The notes under the pieces: generated by a model
What the model saw: the letters and a program-made list of their open reading frames with translations, nothing else
The model's database searches: none
What the model was told of the DNA's origin: nothing
Program-made: the position numbers and the translations under genes
Assembly (NCBI GenBank): GCA_001899635.1
Contig: MKVQ01000002.1
Location: 188,198 to 252,197 of the forward strand
Length of the DNA stretch: 64,000 nt
Direction of reading: 5' to 3'
Source of the DNA: Myxococcales bacterium 68-20
GTDB taxonomy: Bacteria > Myxococcota_A > Polyangia > Polyangiales > Polyangiaceae
Shown: in pieces, positions 10,132 through 17,758 of the stretch
How positions within the stretch are numbered: position 1 is the stretch's first letter
Layout of the letters: every line of letters begins with the position of its first letter

Positions 10132-10830
10132 TCAGCCGGCCGCGACCTCGCGGACCTTGCGCAGCATGAACGCGACCGTCTCGTCGAGCGACATCGCCGT
10201 CGAGTCGACCAGCGAGGCCGTCTCGGCCTGGCGGAGCGGCGCGACCGCGCGGCCCTCGTCGCGAGCGTCGCGCTCCTTCACGTCGGCGAGCGTGTCGTCG
10301 AAGGTGACGTTCTGCCCCTTCGCGATCAGCTCGTCGTGACGACGACGCGCGCGAACCTCGGGGCTCGCCGTGAGGAAGAACTTCACCTCGGCGTCGGGGA
10401 AGACCACCGTGCCGATGTCGCGTCCCTCGAGGACGACTCCCCCGCCCTCACCCGCCTGGCGCTGGAGATCGAGGAGCACGGCGCGCACCTCGCCGTGAGC
10501 CGACACGGTGCTCGCGCCCTGTGCGATGTCGGGCGTGCGGATCGCCTCCGAGACGTCCTCGCCCGCGAGCTTCACCCGGACGCCGAGCTTCTCGTCGCGT
10601 TCGAACGCGAGCGAATGCGCACCGACGATCCCGCGCGCGAGGCCCGCGACGCGCTCACCGTCGTTCCAGGGCACGCCCGCACGTGTCGCGGCGAGGGCGA
10701 CCGCACGGTACATGGCGCCTGTGTCGACCAGCACGTAGCCGAGCGCGTCGGCAAGACGGCGCGCAACGGTGCTCTTGCCGGCGCCGGCCGGACCGTCGAT
10801 CGCGACGATGGGACGCTTCCGCTCGCTCAT
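10132..10830 (-). CDS. cmk: Cytidylate kinase
   Basis: Phosphorylates CMP/dCMP to the diphosphates in the cytoplasm. Shows the P-loop GPAGAGKST (13-21), LVDTGAMYRAVAL, GRDIGTVVFPDAEVKFFLTAS and the LID-like region RARRRHDEL, all diagnostic of Cmk. 232 residues, standard length. ATG at 10830 is chosen because family members start a few residues before the P-loop; the frame is open to 10872 without extra support. It lies downstream of aroA and upstream of rpsA, a conserved order in proteobacteria. Confidence 0.96.
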   Translation of the reverse strand: MSERKRPIVAIDGPAGAGKSTVARRLADALGYVLVDTGAMYRAVALAATRAGVPWNDGERVAGLARGIVGAHSLAFERDEKLGVRVKLAGEDVSEAIRTPDIAQGASTVSAHGEVRAVLLDLQRQAGEGGGVVLEGRDIGTVVFPDAEVKFFLTASPEVRARRRHDELIAKGQNVTFDDTLADVKERDARDEGRAVAPLRQAETASLVDSTAMSLDETVAFMLRKVREVAAG

Positions 10831-10914
10831 GAGGCGGGGTCCTTCTACCACGCCGGCGACCATCTGGCGCAAGACTCCCGCCGACCTCGGGAGTCAGTCA
10901 TCCTCGCGTGCGGG

Positions 10915-12264
10915 TCACTCGACCTCGATCCGGGCCCCGAGGGCACGGAGCGTACCGACGAACCGCGGGAAGCTCGTGGCGATACAGTCGCAGTCGGTGA
11001 TTCGCGTCGGCGCGCTGCCGTGGAGGCCGAGGACTGCGGCCGTCATCGCGATCCGATGGTCGCCGTGGCTGTCGACGACCGCCGGCGCGAGCGGACCTTC
11101 TTTGCCCTGGATGATCAGGCCGTCCGGGAGCTCCTCACATTCGACGCCGAACGCACGCAGGACCTTGACCATCGTAGCGATGCGATCGCTCTCCTTCACC
11201 CGGAGCTCCTCGGCGTCGCGGATCTTCGTCTCGCCCGTCGCACGGACGGCGAGGGCGCATGCGATCGGGATCTCGTCGATCGCACGCGGCACGAGCTCGC
11301 CGCCGACGAGCACGCCGCGCATCGGCTGGTGCCACGCCGAGATCTCCGCCACCGGCTCACCACCTTGATCGCCCTGCGGCACGACCTCGAGCCCCGCCGC
11401 CATGAGCCGAGCTATCTCGAGCAGGCCCGTGCGCGTCGGATTGGTGCCGACGCCGCGAACCGTCACGCGCGAGCCCTCCGTCATCTGCGCCGCGACGAGG
11501 ATGAACGCCGCCGCCGAGATATCTCCCGGGATGTCGATCGAGAAGCCCTCCATCTTTCCGCTCCACCCGGCGGGATCGAGCTCGACCGCGGTGCCGACCG
11601 TCCGCAGCGGGACGCCGAGCGCATGCATCATTCGCTCGGTGTGATCGCGCGAGAGCGTCGGCTCCCTGAACCAGGTCGTGCCGTGGGCGTAGAGGCCCGA
11701 GAGGAGGATCGCGCTCTTCACCTGCGCACTCGAGACCGGGCTCTCGTATTCGAGCTCGGCGAGCTCCTTGCCCGACGGCAGCGGCCCGACGAGGAGCGGC
11801 GGCGTGACGTCACCCGCCTTCGTCGGATGCGGCGTCCCCTCGATGACCGCCCCGCGCGCGCGGAGCGGCGCGATCACGCGCATCATCGGGCGACGCGTGA
11901 GCGACGCGTCGCCGACGAGCTTGGTCTGGAAGGTCTGCGCCGCGAGGATCCCCGTCAACAGACGCATCGTCGTCCCCGAGTTACCGCAGTCGAGCGCGTC
12001 CTTCGGCGCGCGAAGGCCGAAGAGGCCCGTGCCCTTGACCTTCAGCGTGGTCCGGTCGACGTCCTCGACCACCGCGCCCATCGCGCGCATCGCGTTCGCG
12101 GTCGCGACGTTGTCCTCTCCGTGAGAGAAGCGCCGGATCTCGGACGTGCCCTCGCAGATCGACGCGAAGAGCAGCGCCCGATGACCGATGCTCTTGTCGC
12201 TTGGGACGGGGACGCTGCCGACGAGAGGAGTCTTGCCGAGAGGATGAACGACGAGGGTACTCAC
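10915..12264 (-). CDS. aroA: 3-phosphoshikimate 1-carboxyvinyltransferase (EPSP synthase)
   Basis: Sixth step of the shikimate pathway: shikimate-3-phosphate plus PEP gives EPSP. Motifs are VPSDKSIGHRALL (substrate-binding Lys), LDCGNSGTTMRLLTG, SLTRRPMMRVIAPL, PRAIDEIPIA (catalytic Asp), EELRVKESDRIATM and HGDHRIAM. 449 residues, normal. The GNSGTTMRL form (with Gly then Asn) looks like the class I type in this stretch. Next gene cmk starts 85 bases downstream. Confidence 0.97.
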   Translation of the reverse strand: MSTLVVHPLGKTPLVGSVPVPSDKSIGHRALLFASICEGTSEIRRFSHGEDNVATANAMRAMGAVVEDVDRTTLKVKGTGLFGLRAPKDALDCGNSGTTMRLLTGILAAQTFQTKLVGDASLTRRPMMRVIAPLRARGAVIEGTPHPTKAGDVTPPLLVGPLPSGKELAELEYESPVSSAQVKSAILLSGLYAHGTTWFREPTLSRDHTERMMHALGVPLRTVGTAVELDPAGWSGKMEGFSIDIPGDISAAAFILVAAQMTEGSRVTVRGVGTNPTRTGLLEIARLMAAGLEVVPQGDQGGEPVAEISAWHQPMRGVLVGGELVPRAIDEIPIACALAVRATGETKIRDAEELRVKESDRIATMVKVLRAFGVECEELPDGLIIQGKEGPLAPAVVDSHGDHRIAMTAAVLGLHGSAPTRITDCDCIATSFPRFVGTLRALGARIEVE

Positions 12265-12307
12265 CGCTCGATGTTTACCTCAGGTGGGCGCGAAAGGGTC
12301 GCCCGCG

Positions 12308-14026
12308 TCAGCGAACCCACGCATTGCGGAGGTTGTTCGCACGGCCCGTGGACCAGAGGACGCAGTTCGGCCTCGACCCCGGGACCTGGAAGACGAGGAC
12401 GTTCTCCTTCGATGCGCTCGCATCCTTGAGCGACACGACGACGTCGAGCGTGCCGTCGCCGTCGACATCGCCGACCGTCGGGACCGCCATCGAGCCGCGC
12501 CCCGGCAGCGCGACCTTGTGAAGCTGCTGCCCGGTCGACGAGAGCACGTGGAGCGCGCCAGCGTTCGCGTCCGGCGAGTAGGTCGCGAAGACGATCTCCG
12601 GGACGCCGTCGGCCGAGAGGTCGGCGACCACGATGCCCGCAGTGAGCGCGCGTCCGTTCAGCGCGTAGTCCGCCGTCCAGAGCTCCGTCTTGTCGGCCGC
12701 GACCGCGTGGATCTTCCCGTCGAAGCCCGCGAAGATCATCTCGAGCCCGGGCTTGCTCGCGTCGATGTCCGCGACCGTGACCTGGTTCGTCAGGCCGACG
12801 AGGTTCCCCGCGTTCGGCGCGGTGGGCCCGTCGAGCTCCGGACTGAAGCCGTCACCGAGGCCCATCACGTAGCCCGAGACGTGGAACGGCGTCTCCCAGC
12901 CCGGCCGCCGCGACGCGTCCGAGCCCACGACCCACAGCGCAACACCGCGCTTCCGGTCCTGCTGCGACGCGTTCTGCACGCTCCCGACCATGACGATCTC
13001 GAACGTCCCGTCCTTGTCGATGTCGGCGATCGCCGGGGGCGTGTTCGTGAAGTGCGCCTGGTTCGAGGCGCTCTCGTCGTCGGCGTACCCCTGCTTCGCG
13101 AGCTCCAGGTCGTGGAGGTAGCGAACCCCGGGCGTCTTCGAACGCTTCGCGAACATCGAGCTCGCGTCGAACGCAGCGCCCGTCCCCTTGAAGAAGCTCG
13201 CGTACGCGTTGTCGTGAGGCAACACGAGGTCGTGCTTGCCGTCACCGTCGAGATCACCGATCGCGAGGTTCTGGTCGTAGAGGCCGGCGAAGTAACACGG
13301 GCCCGGCGAGCACCCCGCCGCGCCGCTGGCGACGGGCGGGAAGCCGGGTACCGCGGTGCCGTTCGCGTGGTACGCGTTGACGACGTCCGCCGTTGCGCCG
13401 CTGCCGTTGCGGACCCCGACGACGATGTCGAGCGCTCCGTCGCCGTCGACATCGCCGGCCGCAACGGTGCGCGTCTCCGTCCCCCACGTCTTCGGGAAGC
13501 CGTTCAGCAGCGCTCCCGCAGCGTCGATCAGGTACGCCGAGTCGCGCGCGGCGACGGCGATCTCGAGCTTGTCGTCACCGGTGAAGTTGCCGACGATCGG
13601 GCTCGCCCAGATCCGGTCCTTCGTCGTGTCGAAGGAGAACACCCGTGTCCCGTCGGGACGCCATGCGAGGACGCGCCCGCCACGAACCGCGATGATCTCG
13701 CTTTTGCCGTCACCGTCGAGGTCGGCGATCGCCGGAGACGCGAGCCACCCCTCGTTGCCGTCGTCGGCGAGCTTCTTCAGGAGCACGGGCGCGCTGACCG
13801 TCGCGCTCCCGCCGGCCGCGGCGCACGACGGCGCAGCAGGGACCGTGGGGCCGCCATCGACCGGCGCGTCGGCGCCGCTCGATCCCGACGAGCTCGTGCC
13901 CCCGCTCGAGCCGGACGACGTGCCGGGGCCTGCGGCTCCCTCGTCGTCTCCGCAGCCTCCCGCGAGGGCGAGCGCCGAGACGAGCGTGATGACGACGACC
14001 GACCCGTGAACGACGGCTCCGCGCAT
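12308..14026 (-). CDS. FG-GAP/VCBS-repeat lipoprotein
   Basis: 572 residues. A signal peptide and lipobox (ALALAGGC, Cys near residue 25) are followed by a Gly/Ser-rich linker, so it is probably displayed on a membrane. The mature part holds about seven repeats with calcium-loop-like DxDGDG cores: IADLDGDGKSEIIAV, AGDVDGDGALDIVVG, IGDLDGDGKHDLVLP, IADIDKDGTFEIVMV, VADLSADGVPEIVFA and VGDVDGDGTLDVVVS are clear. These blades form integrin-like beta-propellers in known proteins. ATG at 14026 is supported by a strong GGAGGTGG just upstream. The binding partner cannot be told from sequence. Confidence 0.88.
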   Translation of the reverse strand: MRGAVVHGSVVVITLVSALALAGGCGDDEGAAGPGTSSGSSGGTSSSGSSGADAPVDGGPTVPAAPSCAAAGGSATVSAPVLLKKLADDGNEGWLASPAIADLDGDGKSEIIAVRGGRVLAWRPDGTRVFSFDTTKDRIWASPIVGNFTGDDKLEIAVAARDSAYLIDAAGALLNGFPKTWGTETRTVAAGDVDGDGALDIVVGVRNGSGATADVVNAYHANGTAVPGFPPVASGAAGCSPGPCYFAGLYDQNLAIGDLDGDGKHDLVLPHDNAYASFFKGTGAAFDASSMFAKRSKTPGVRYLHDLELAKQGYADDESASNQAHFTNTPPAIADIDKDGTFEIVMVGSVQNASQQDRKRGVALWVVGSDASRRPGWETPFHVSGYVMGLGDGFSPELDGPTAPNAGNLVGLTNQVTVADIDASKPGLEMIFAGFDGKIHAVAADKTELWTADYALNGRALTAGIVVADLSADGVPEIVFATYSPDANAGALHVLSSTGQQLHKVALPGRGSMAVPTVGDVDGDGTLDVVVSLKDASASKENVLVFQVPGSRPNCVLWSTGRANNLRNAWVR

Positions 14027-14155
14027 GCGCGCCACCTCCGCTCGGAATGGTAGGCGACGTCCACATGCGAATGGAAGCGAGCTCACGAGCCCGCGCCGAG
14101 AGCGAATGCCCCGCGCGCAGGCTCGGTCTATGTGAGGCTCACGCTCGCCGTCGGC

Positions 14156-15109
14156 TCACTGGCCGAGCCACCCCGGCGCCGAGGCCAGCACCTGTCGCAG
14201 CGACTGGTCGTCGACCTCGAGCTTCACCTGCACGTCCTGCTTCTCGGCCTTCACGTCGACGTTCTGGACCTTCACGCCGATGAGCGCGAGCCACTGCGCC
14301 TGCTTCGCGACCTGCTTCACGTGCTCGGACGCCGTCCCCGCTCCCTGCTCGTCGGGATACGTGAGGCTGCCCGCGATCTGCAGGCCCGGCTCCTTGAACG
14401 AGAGGAGGACGCGCACCGCCTTCATCGACTGGATGAAGGGCACCGGGATCTGACGCAAGGCCTCGGCCGGCATCGGTTGGGTCGCAAAATCGCCCGCCAC
14501 CGCCCCGGCTGCGCCTGGCGTCTCGACGGTCTCGATCATCCACGGCGCGATGTCACGCTTCACCCGACCGTCCTTGATGCGCTCGAGGACGCGGCGGATG
14601 CCGCTCTCGGTGCCGGCGATCGCCTTCGTGCTCGAGAGGAGCGTGAAGCCCATGTTGTTGATCGTGTAGACGTCGCGCCCCGCGTACTGGGAGGCGACGA
14701 GCATCCCGCCGCTCTTCGTGGGCGTCTGCTTGAGCGCGACCTCCTTGATCTTCGCTTCGTCGAAGCGCCCGATCACGATCGCCGCCGCGTCGATGCCCTG
14801 ATACGAGTAGCTCGCCCAGGTGATGCGATCGACGTCGCGCGACGCCTGGAAGCCCGCCTCCTGGCCCATCGGAACGTACTTCTCGACGAGCTTCGCGAGC
14901 TCGGAGCCGAACGACTCGCTGCCGAAGAACGCGCGCGCATCGACCGTACCGACGGCGATCGCATTGCCCGGTAGCAGCGCGAGCGCGTCGTCCATGCCGT
15001 TGTCGGCGGCGGGCGCCTTCGCCTCCTTCTTGTCGCCGCCGCACGCGACGAAAAGGGCCGAGACGAGTAGGAGGAAGAACGTCAGGAACGTGGAAGAGCC
15101 GCGCTTCAT
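14156..15109 (-). CDS. Putative lipoprotein, unknown function
   Basis: 317 residues; signal peptide MKRGSSTFLTFFLLLVSALF with lipobox LFVAC (Cys near 23), followed by GGDKKE. The mature protein is predicted soluble with alternating strands and helices and no catalytic motif I recognise. The start at 15109 is the only one that gives a signal peptide; upstream in-frame sequence overlaps pheA. It follows the pheA-like gene by 52 bases on the same strand, so co-transcription is plausible. Confidence 0.8.
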   Translation of the reverse strand: MKRGSSTFLTFFLLLVSALFVACGGDKKEAKAPAADNGMDDALALLPGNAIAVGTVDARAFFGSESFGSELAKLVEKYVPMGQEAGFQASRDVDRITWASYSYQGIDAAAIVIGRFDEAKIKEVALKQTPTKSGGMLVASQYAGRDVYTINNMGFTLLSSTKAIAGTESGIRRVLERIKDGRVKRDIAPWMIETVETPGAAGAVAGDFATQPMPAEALRQIPVPFIQSMKAVRVLLSFKEPGLQIAGSLTYPDEQGAGTASEHVKQVAKQAQWLALIGVKVQNVDVKAEKQDVQVKLEVDDQSLRQVLASAPGWLGQ

Positions 15110-15161
15110 GTGCGCGCGAGCGTAACACGCCGAACGCCGCCCCTCACCGTCGGCGAAGAGC

Positions 15162-16241
15162 TCAGGTGAGCTGGTACGAGCCGAGCACCTTGAAGAACTT
15201 CGACAGGCGCCGGACCTCTTCGATGGCGCCGATGATCGGCCGGTCGGTCGCGTGCCCCTCGACCTCGATGAAGAAGAGGTACTGCCAGTCGTCACCGGGC
15301 GTCGGCCGCGACTGGATCTTCGTGAGGTTGACGCCGCGCTCCGCGAACTGGCGAAGGATCTCGTGGAGCGCCCCGGGCGAGTCCTTCACCGCGAACGCGA
15401 GCCCGGTGAGGTCGCTCCCCGTCCGGCTCGAAGGTCGCGTTCCGACGATCGCGAAACGGACGCGTTCGTCGCCGTCGTCGCGGACGTTCCGCTTGATCGT
15501 CTCGAGCGAGAACTCGGCCGTGAAGCCCTCGTGCACGAGGGCCGCGGCGCGCGGATCGGCGGCGGCGAGCTGGCAAGCCCCGAGCGGCGTCTTCACGTCG
15601 AGCACCTGGGCGCCGGGCATCTCCGTCCCGAGGAAGCGCTGGCAGTGCGCTCGGTCCTTGGCGACCGCGTAGACCTTCTCGACCTCCGAGAGGCTCGACG
15701 CCTTGGTCGCGAGCTGCAGGTTCAGGACGAGCTCGAACGCACCGACGATCTTCGCCTCGCTCTGCGCGAGCGCCGCGATCGTGGACGCGAGGAGCCCATC
15801 GGCCCGCGTCTCGAACGGGACGACGGCGTAGCTCGCCCGCTGCCGATTCACCTCGTCGATCGCCGCGGCCACGGTCTCGGCGCCGAGGTACTCGGCTGCC
15901 ACGCCGAAGCGGCTCCGCGCCGCTGCGTGAGCGAAGCCTCCGTCGAGGCCCGAGTACGCGACGACGACCGGCTGCTCGAGCGAGAAGCAGGTCGCAAAGA
16001 TCTCGCGGAAGATCTCGCGGAGCGCGGCCTGGGGGATCTCCCCTGCCGCCTTGCCGACGAGCGCCTCGATCTGCCCCCGGTCCGGGAGCGCAGGCGGCAT
16101 GGTGAACGACTTCCGAAGCTCGCCGATGCGCTTGGAGAGCTTCCCTCGCCGCTCGAGCGAAGAGAGCAGCTGCGCGTCGATCTTGCCGATCTCCTGACGG
16201 AGCTCTTCCAATTCACGGCGCTTGTCGCTCATGGGTGCCAC
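15162..16241 (-). CDS. PheA-like protein (chorismate mutase, prephenate dehydratase and ACT domains) with degenerate active sites
   Basis: Three-part layout of bacterial P-protein: an AroQ-type helical N-terminus (about 5-90), a prephenate dehydratase-like fold (about 95-280) and an ACT domain (about 285-359) with GALHEILRQFAERGVNLTKIQSRP. Family-level identity is clear, but signature residues differ. The usual GxxGTFS at the dehydratase start is SGLDGGFA; the usual VPxENS is VPFETRADG; the catalytic Thr of the NxTRF motif is replaced (DERVRFAIVG). In the mutase part the usual Arg-Glu pair reads PDRGQIEAL. It may be a divergent enzyme or a regulatory relative; whether it makes phenylpyruvate is uncertain. 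An ATG at 16232 is an alternative start. Confidence 0.8.
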   Translation of the reverse strand: MAPMSDKRRELEELRQEIGKIDAQLLSSLERRGKLSKRIGELRKSFTMPPALPDRGQIEALVGKAAGEIPQAALREIFREIFATCFSLEQPVVVAYSGLDGGFAHAAARSRFGVAAEYLGAETVAAAIDEVNRQRASYAVVPFETRADGLLASTIAALAQSEAKIVGAFELVLNLQLATKASSLSEVEKVYAVAKDRAHCQRFLGTEMPGAQVLDVKTPLGACQLAAADPRAAALVHEGFTAEFSLETIKRNVRDDGDERVRFAIVGTRPSSRTGSDLTGLAFAVKDSPGALHEILRQFAERGVNLTKIQSRPTPGDDWQYLFFIEVEGHATDRPIIGAIEEVRRLSKFFKVLGSYQLT

Positions 16242-16293
16242 TAGAATAGCAGGCCGAGGAGCCGAAGGATCCCCCTCGCCCTCGACCGCTCAC

Positions 16294-16881
16294 GTGAATC
16301 GAGCTGATCGACACGATCTCCGCGCGCTCCGACGCAAGTACGAGCAGATGCTCTCGCTCCGCATCGCGCACGAGCGCGCGCTGTGCGACGCAAACTTCGT
16401 CGAGCCCGATCCGCGTCCCGCGATGGCGAGCCTCGCCGAGGAGTATCCGGGCTCGTTGCGCGAGCTCGACACGCTCCCGCTCGATGTGATTGCCGCACGG
16501 ATCGACGCGCTGCGATCCGTCGAGCGACACCCATCACGAGCAGAACCGTGGATGGTCGCGCAGATCGCCTTCCACCGCTTCGCGCGCGGCGCTCTGGCGA
16601 CGAAGCGATGGCTCGCAGGGCGGAAGTCGATCACGCCGGCGCTTCGTGCCGCGTTCACCCGGGCGACGGCGACGCTTCCCCAGGGCGCCGAGGCGCGCCT
16701 GTTCGCCGGCGACCTCGAGACGATCGCGACGCCTCCACGAGGCCGTCTCATGGACGTCGTCCACGCGCGTGTCGCGCAGACGCTCGACATCACGGCGGCC
16801 GAAGCGCGAGCGCTCGTGTTCGGTCCACCGCACGCGCGAGCGGACCGGACGACCGAGCGGCACCGCGCTCGAACGCAATGA
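16294..16881 (+). CDS. Conserved-looking hypothetical protein
   Basis: 195 residues, Arg/Ala-rich and mostly helical, with no signal peptide or membrane segment. Codon use (GC-rich third positions) matches neighbouring genes, which supports it being real. I do not recognise a domain. GTG at 16294 is preferred because it leaves a 52-base gap to the divergent PheA-like gene; the ATG at 16222 would overlap that gene. It faces the FmdB-type gene convergently with only 18 bases between stops. Confidence 0.6.
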   Translation: MNRADRHDLRALRRKYEQMLSLRIAHERALCDANFVEPDPRPAMASLAEEYPGSLRELDTLPLDVIAARIDALRSVERHPSRAEPWMVAQIAFHRFARGALATKRWLAGRKSITPALRAAFTRATATLPQGAEARLFAGDLETIATPPRGRLMDVVHARVAQTLDITAAEARALVFGPPHARADRTTERHRARTQ

Positions 16882-16899
16882 GTGAGCGCTAGGTCGCGG

Positions 16900-17229
16900 T
16901 CACGAGCTGCTGGTCGATCCGGCCGAGCCGGAGCTCGACGGCGAGCTCGAGGAGCTCGACGACGAGCTCGCCGAGCTCGTGTCCGCCTTCGCGGCGGGCG
17001 TGCTCGTCGTGGACTTGCTGCTGCTCGTCGACGAATCGCTCTTCGGCGTCGACGAGTAGAGGTCCGCGTACCAGCCGCCGCCCTTCAAGATGAAGTTGCC
17101 GCCGCTGATCTGGCGCTTCGCCGTGGACTTCCCGCACTTCGGGCAGACCTCGATCGGGTTCTCGGAGATCTTCTGGATCTCCTCCCATTGATTCGCGCAG
17201 TCCGTGCAGACGTACTCATACGTGGGCAT
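16900..17229 (-). CDS. FmdB-family zinc-ribbon regulatory protein
   Basis: 109-residue protein with the FmdB/CxxC_CxxC_SSSS signature: MPTYEYVCTDC, then VCPKCGKSTAKRQISGG, giving two CxxC pairs (C8/C11 and C29/C32) for one zinc ion. The C-terminal half is almost pure Ser/Thr/Ala/Pro (about 60-109), an unusually long Ser-rich tail even for this family. Members are linked to gene regulation, but no target can be named here. Divergent from smc across a 529-base spacer. Confidence 0.9.
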   Translation of the reverse strand: MPTYEYVCTDCANQWEEIQKISENPIEVCPKCGKSTAKRQISGGNFILKGGGWYADLYSSTPKSDSSTSSSKSTTSTPAAKADTSSASSSSSSSSSPSSSGSAGSTSSS

Positions 17230-17374
17230 GATTCTTCAAGGACCCCAATGGCCTTCCGAACGAGGCAAGTCAAGGGGGTCGCAGCGTACTTCGTGAAGAG
17301 AATGCGCGGGTTGCCCCCTCGGCGCTCCCCCTCCGGCGATCGGTCGACGCACGGCGAGCGCGGACAACCCCCGG

Positions 17375-17388
17375 TTTTCACGTGAAAA
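17375..17388. promoter_or_regulatory. Palindrome, possible operator
   Basis: TTTTCACGTGAAAA is a perfect 14-bp palindrome placed between the divergent fmdB-type and smc genes and next to an AT-rich patch. In a genome this rich in GC, an AT-flanked palindrome is unexpected by chance. The binding protein is unknown. Confidence 0.35.
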
Positions 17389-17411
17389 TCCGCTGAACAT
17401 ATTAATCCTGC

Positions 17412-17440
17412 TTGCTTGCGCGTTCGTTCAGGCGTAGCTA
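17412..17440 (+). promoter_or_regulatory. Possible sigma-70-type promoter toward smc
   Basis: TTGCTT (17412-17417), a 17-base spacer and TAGCTA (17435-17440). An inverted repeat GTTCAG (17426-17431) / CTGAAC (17441-17446) overlaps the -10 box, and another CTGAAC lies at 17393-17398. The boxes are weak matches, so this is only a candidate. Confidence 0.3.
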
Positions 17441-17604
17441 CTGAACACTGACCGTATGTGAGGTGACGTTACGTCCTCCCTATGGCCAGTGTTCCGCTCC
17501 GAACTTGGTGGCAAGCTGGGGGAAACCTGAGCGAAGCCGGGCTGGCGTGATCGGCGGGGGCGAGGTACGTCCCGCGACGGTCGAGGCGAGCCTTGCGCAA
17601 GGGC

Positions 17605-17705
17605 GCCTTCAGGGCCTTCAGCCGACACAGAGCCTTCAGCCGCCCCAAGAGAGAGCCTTCAGCGGAACGAAAAGAGCCTTCAGTCGACACGAAGAGAGCC
17701 TTCAG
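17605..17705. repeat. Degenerate tandem repeat upstream of smc
   Basis: The octamer GCCTTCAG starts at 17605, 17614, 17632, 17655, 17676 and 17698. The last four are spaced 21-23 bases apart, with a longer unit close to AGAGCCTTCAGCCGACACG in the best copies. The array ends about 50 bases before the smc start codon, inside the expected 5' leader. Confidence 0.75.
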
Positions 17706-17758
17706 CCGACACGAAGACAGAACGGGTTCGTGACCATGACCCGGATGGGATCGCTGGA

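Larger units (their letters stand above)
17230..17758. other. Long divergent intergenic region before smc
   Basis: 529 bases between the divergent fmdB-type and smc genes. It holds a 14-bp palindrome at 17375-17388, an AT-rich patch around 17396-17406, a possible promoter at 17412-17440, and a degenerate tandem repeat at 17605-17705. Frames crossing it lack coding character. Confidence 0.7.

Noticed and set aside
16882-17385. Plus-strand open frame overlapping the FmdB-type gene
   Set aside because: Opposite strand carries a clear zinc-ribbon protein; this frame is Arg/Ala shadow sequence.
17605-17705. CRISPR array
   Set aside because: Repeat unit is only about 20 bases, degenerate, without unique spacers of constant length, and no cas genes are present.
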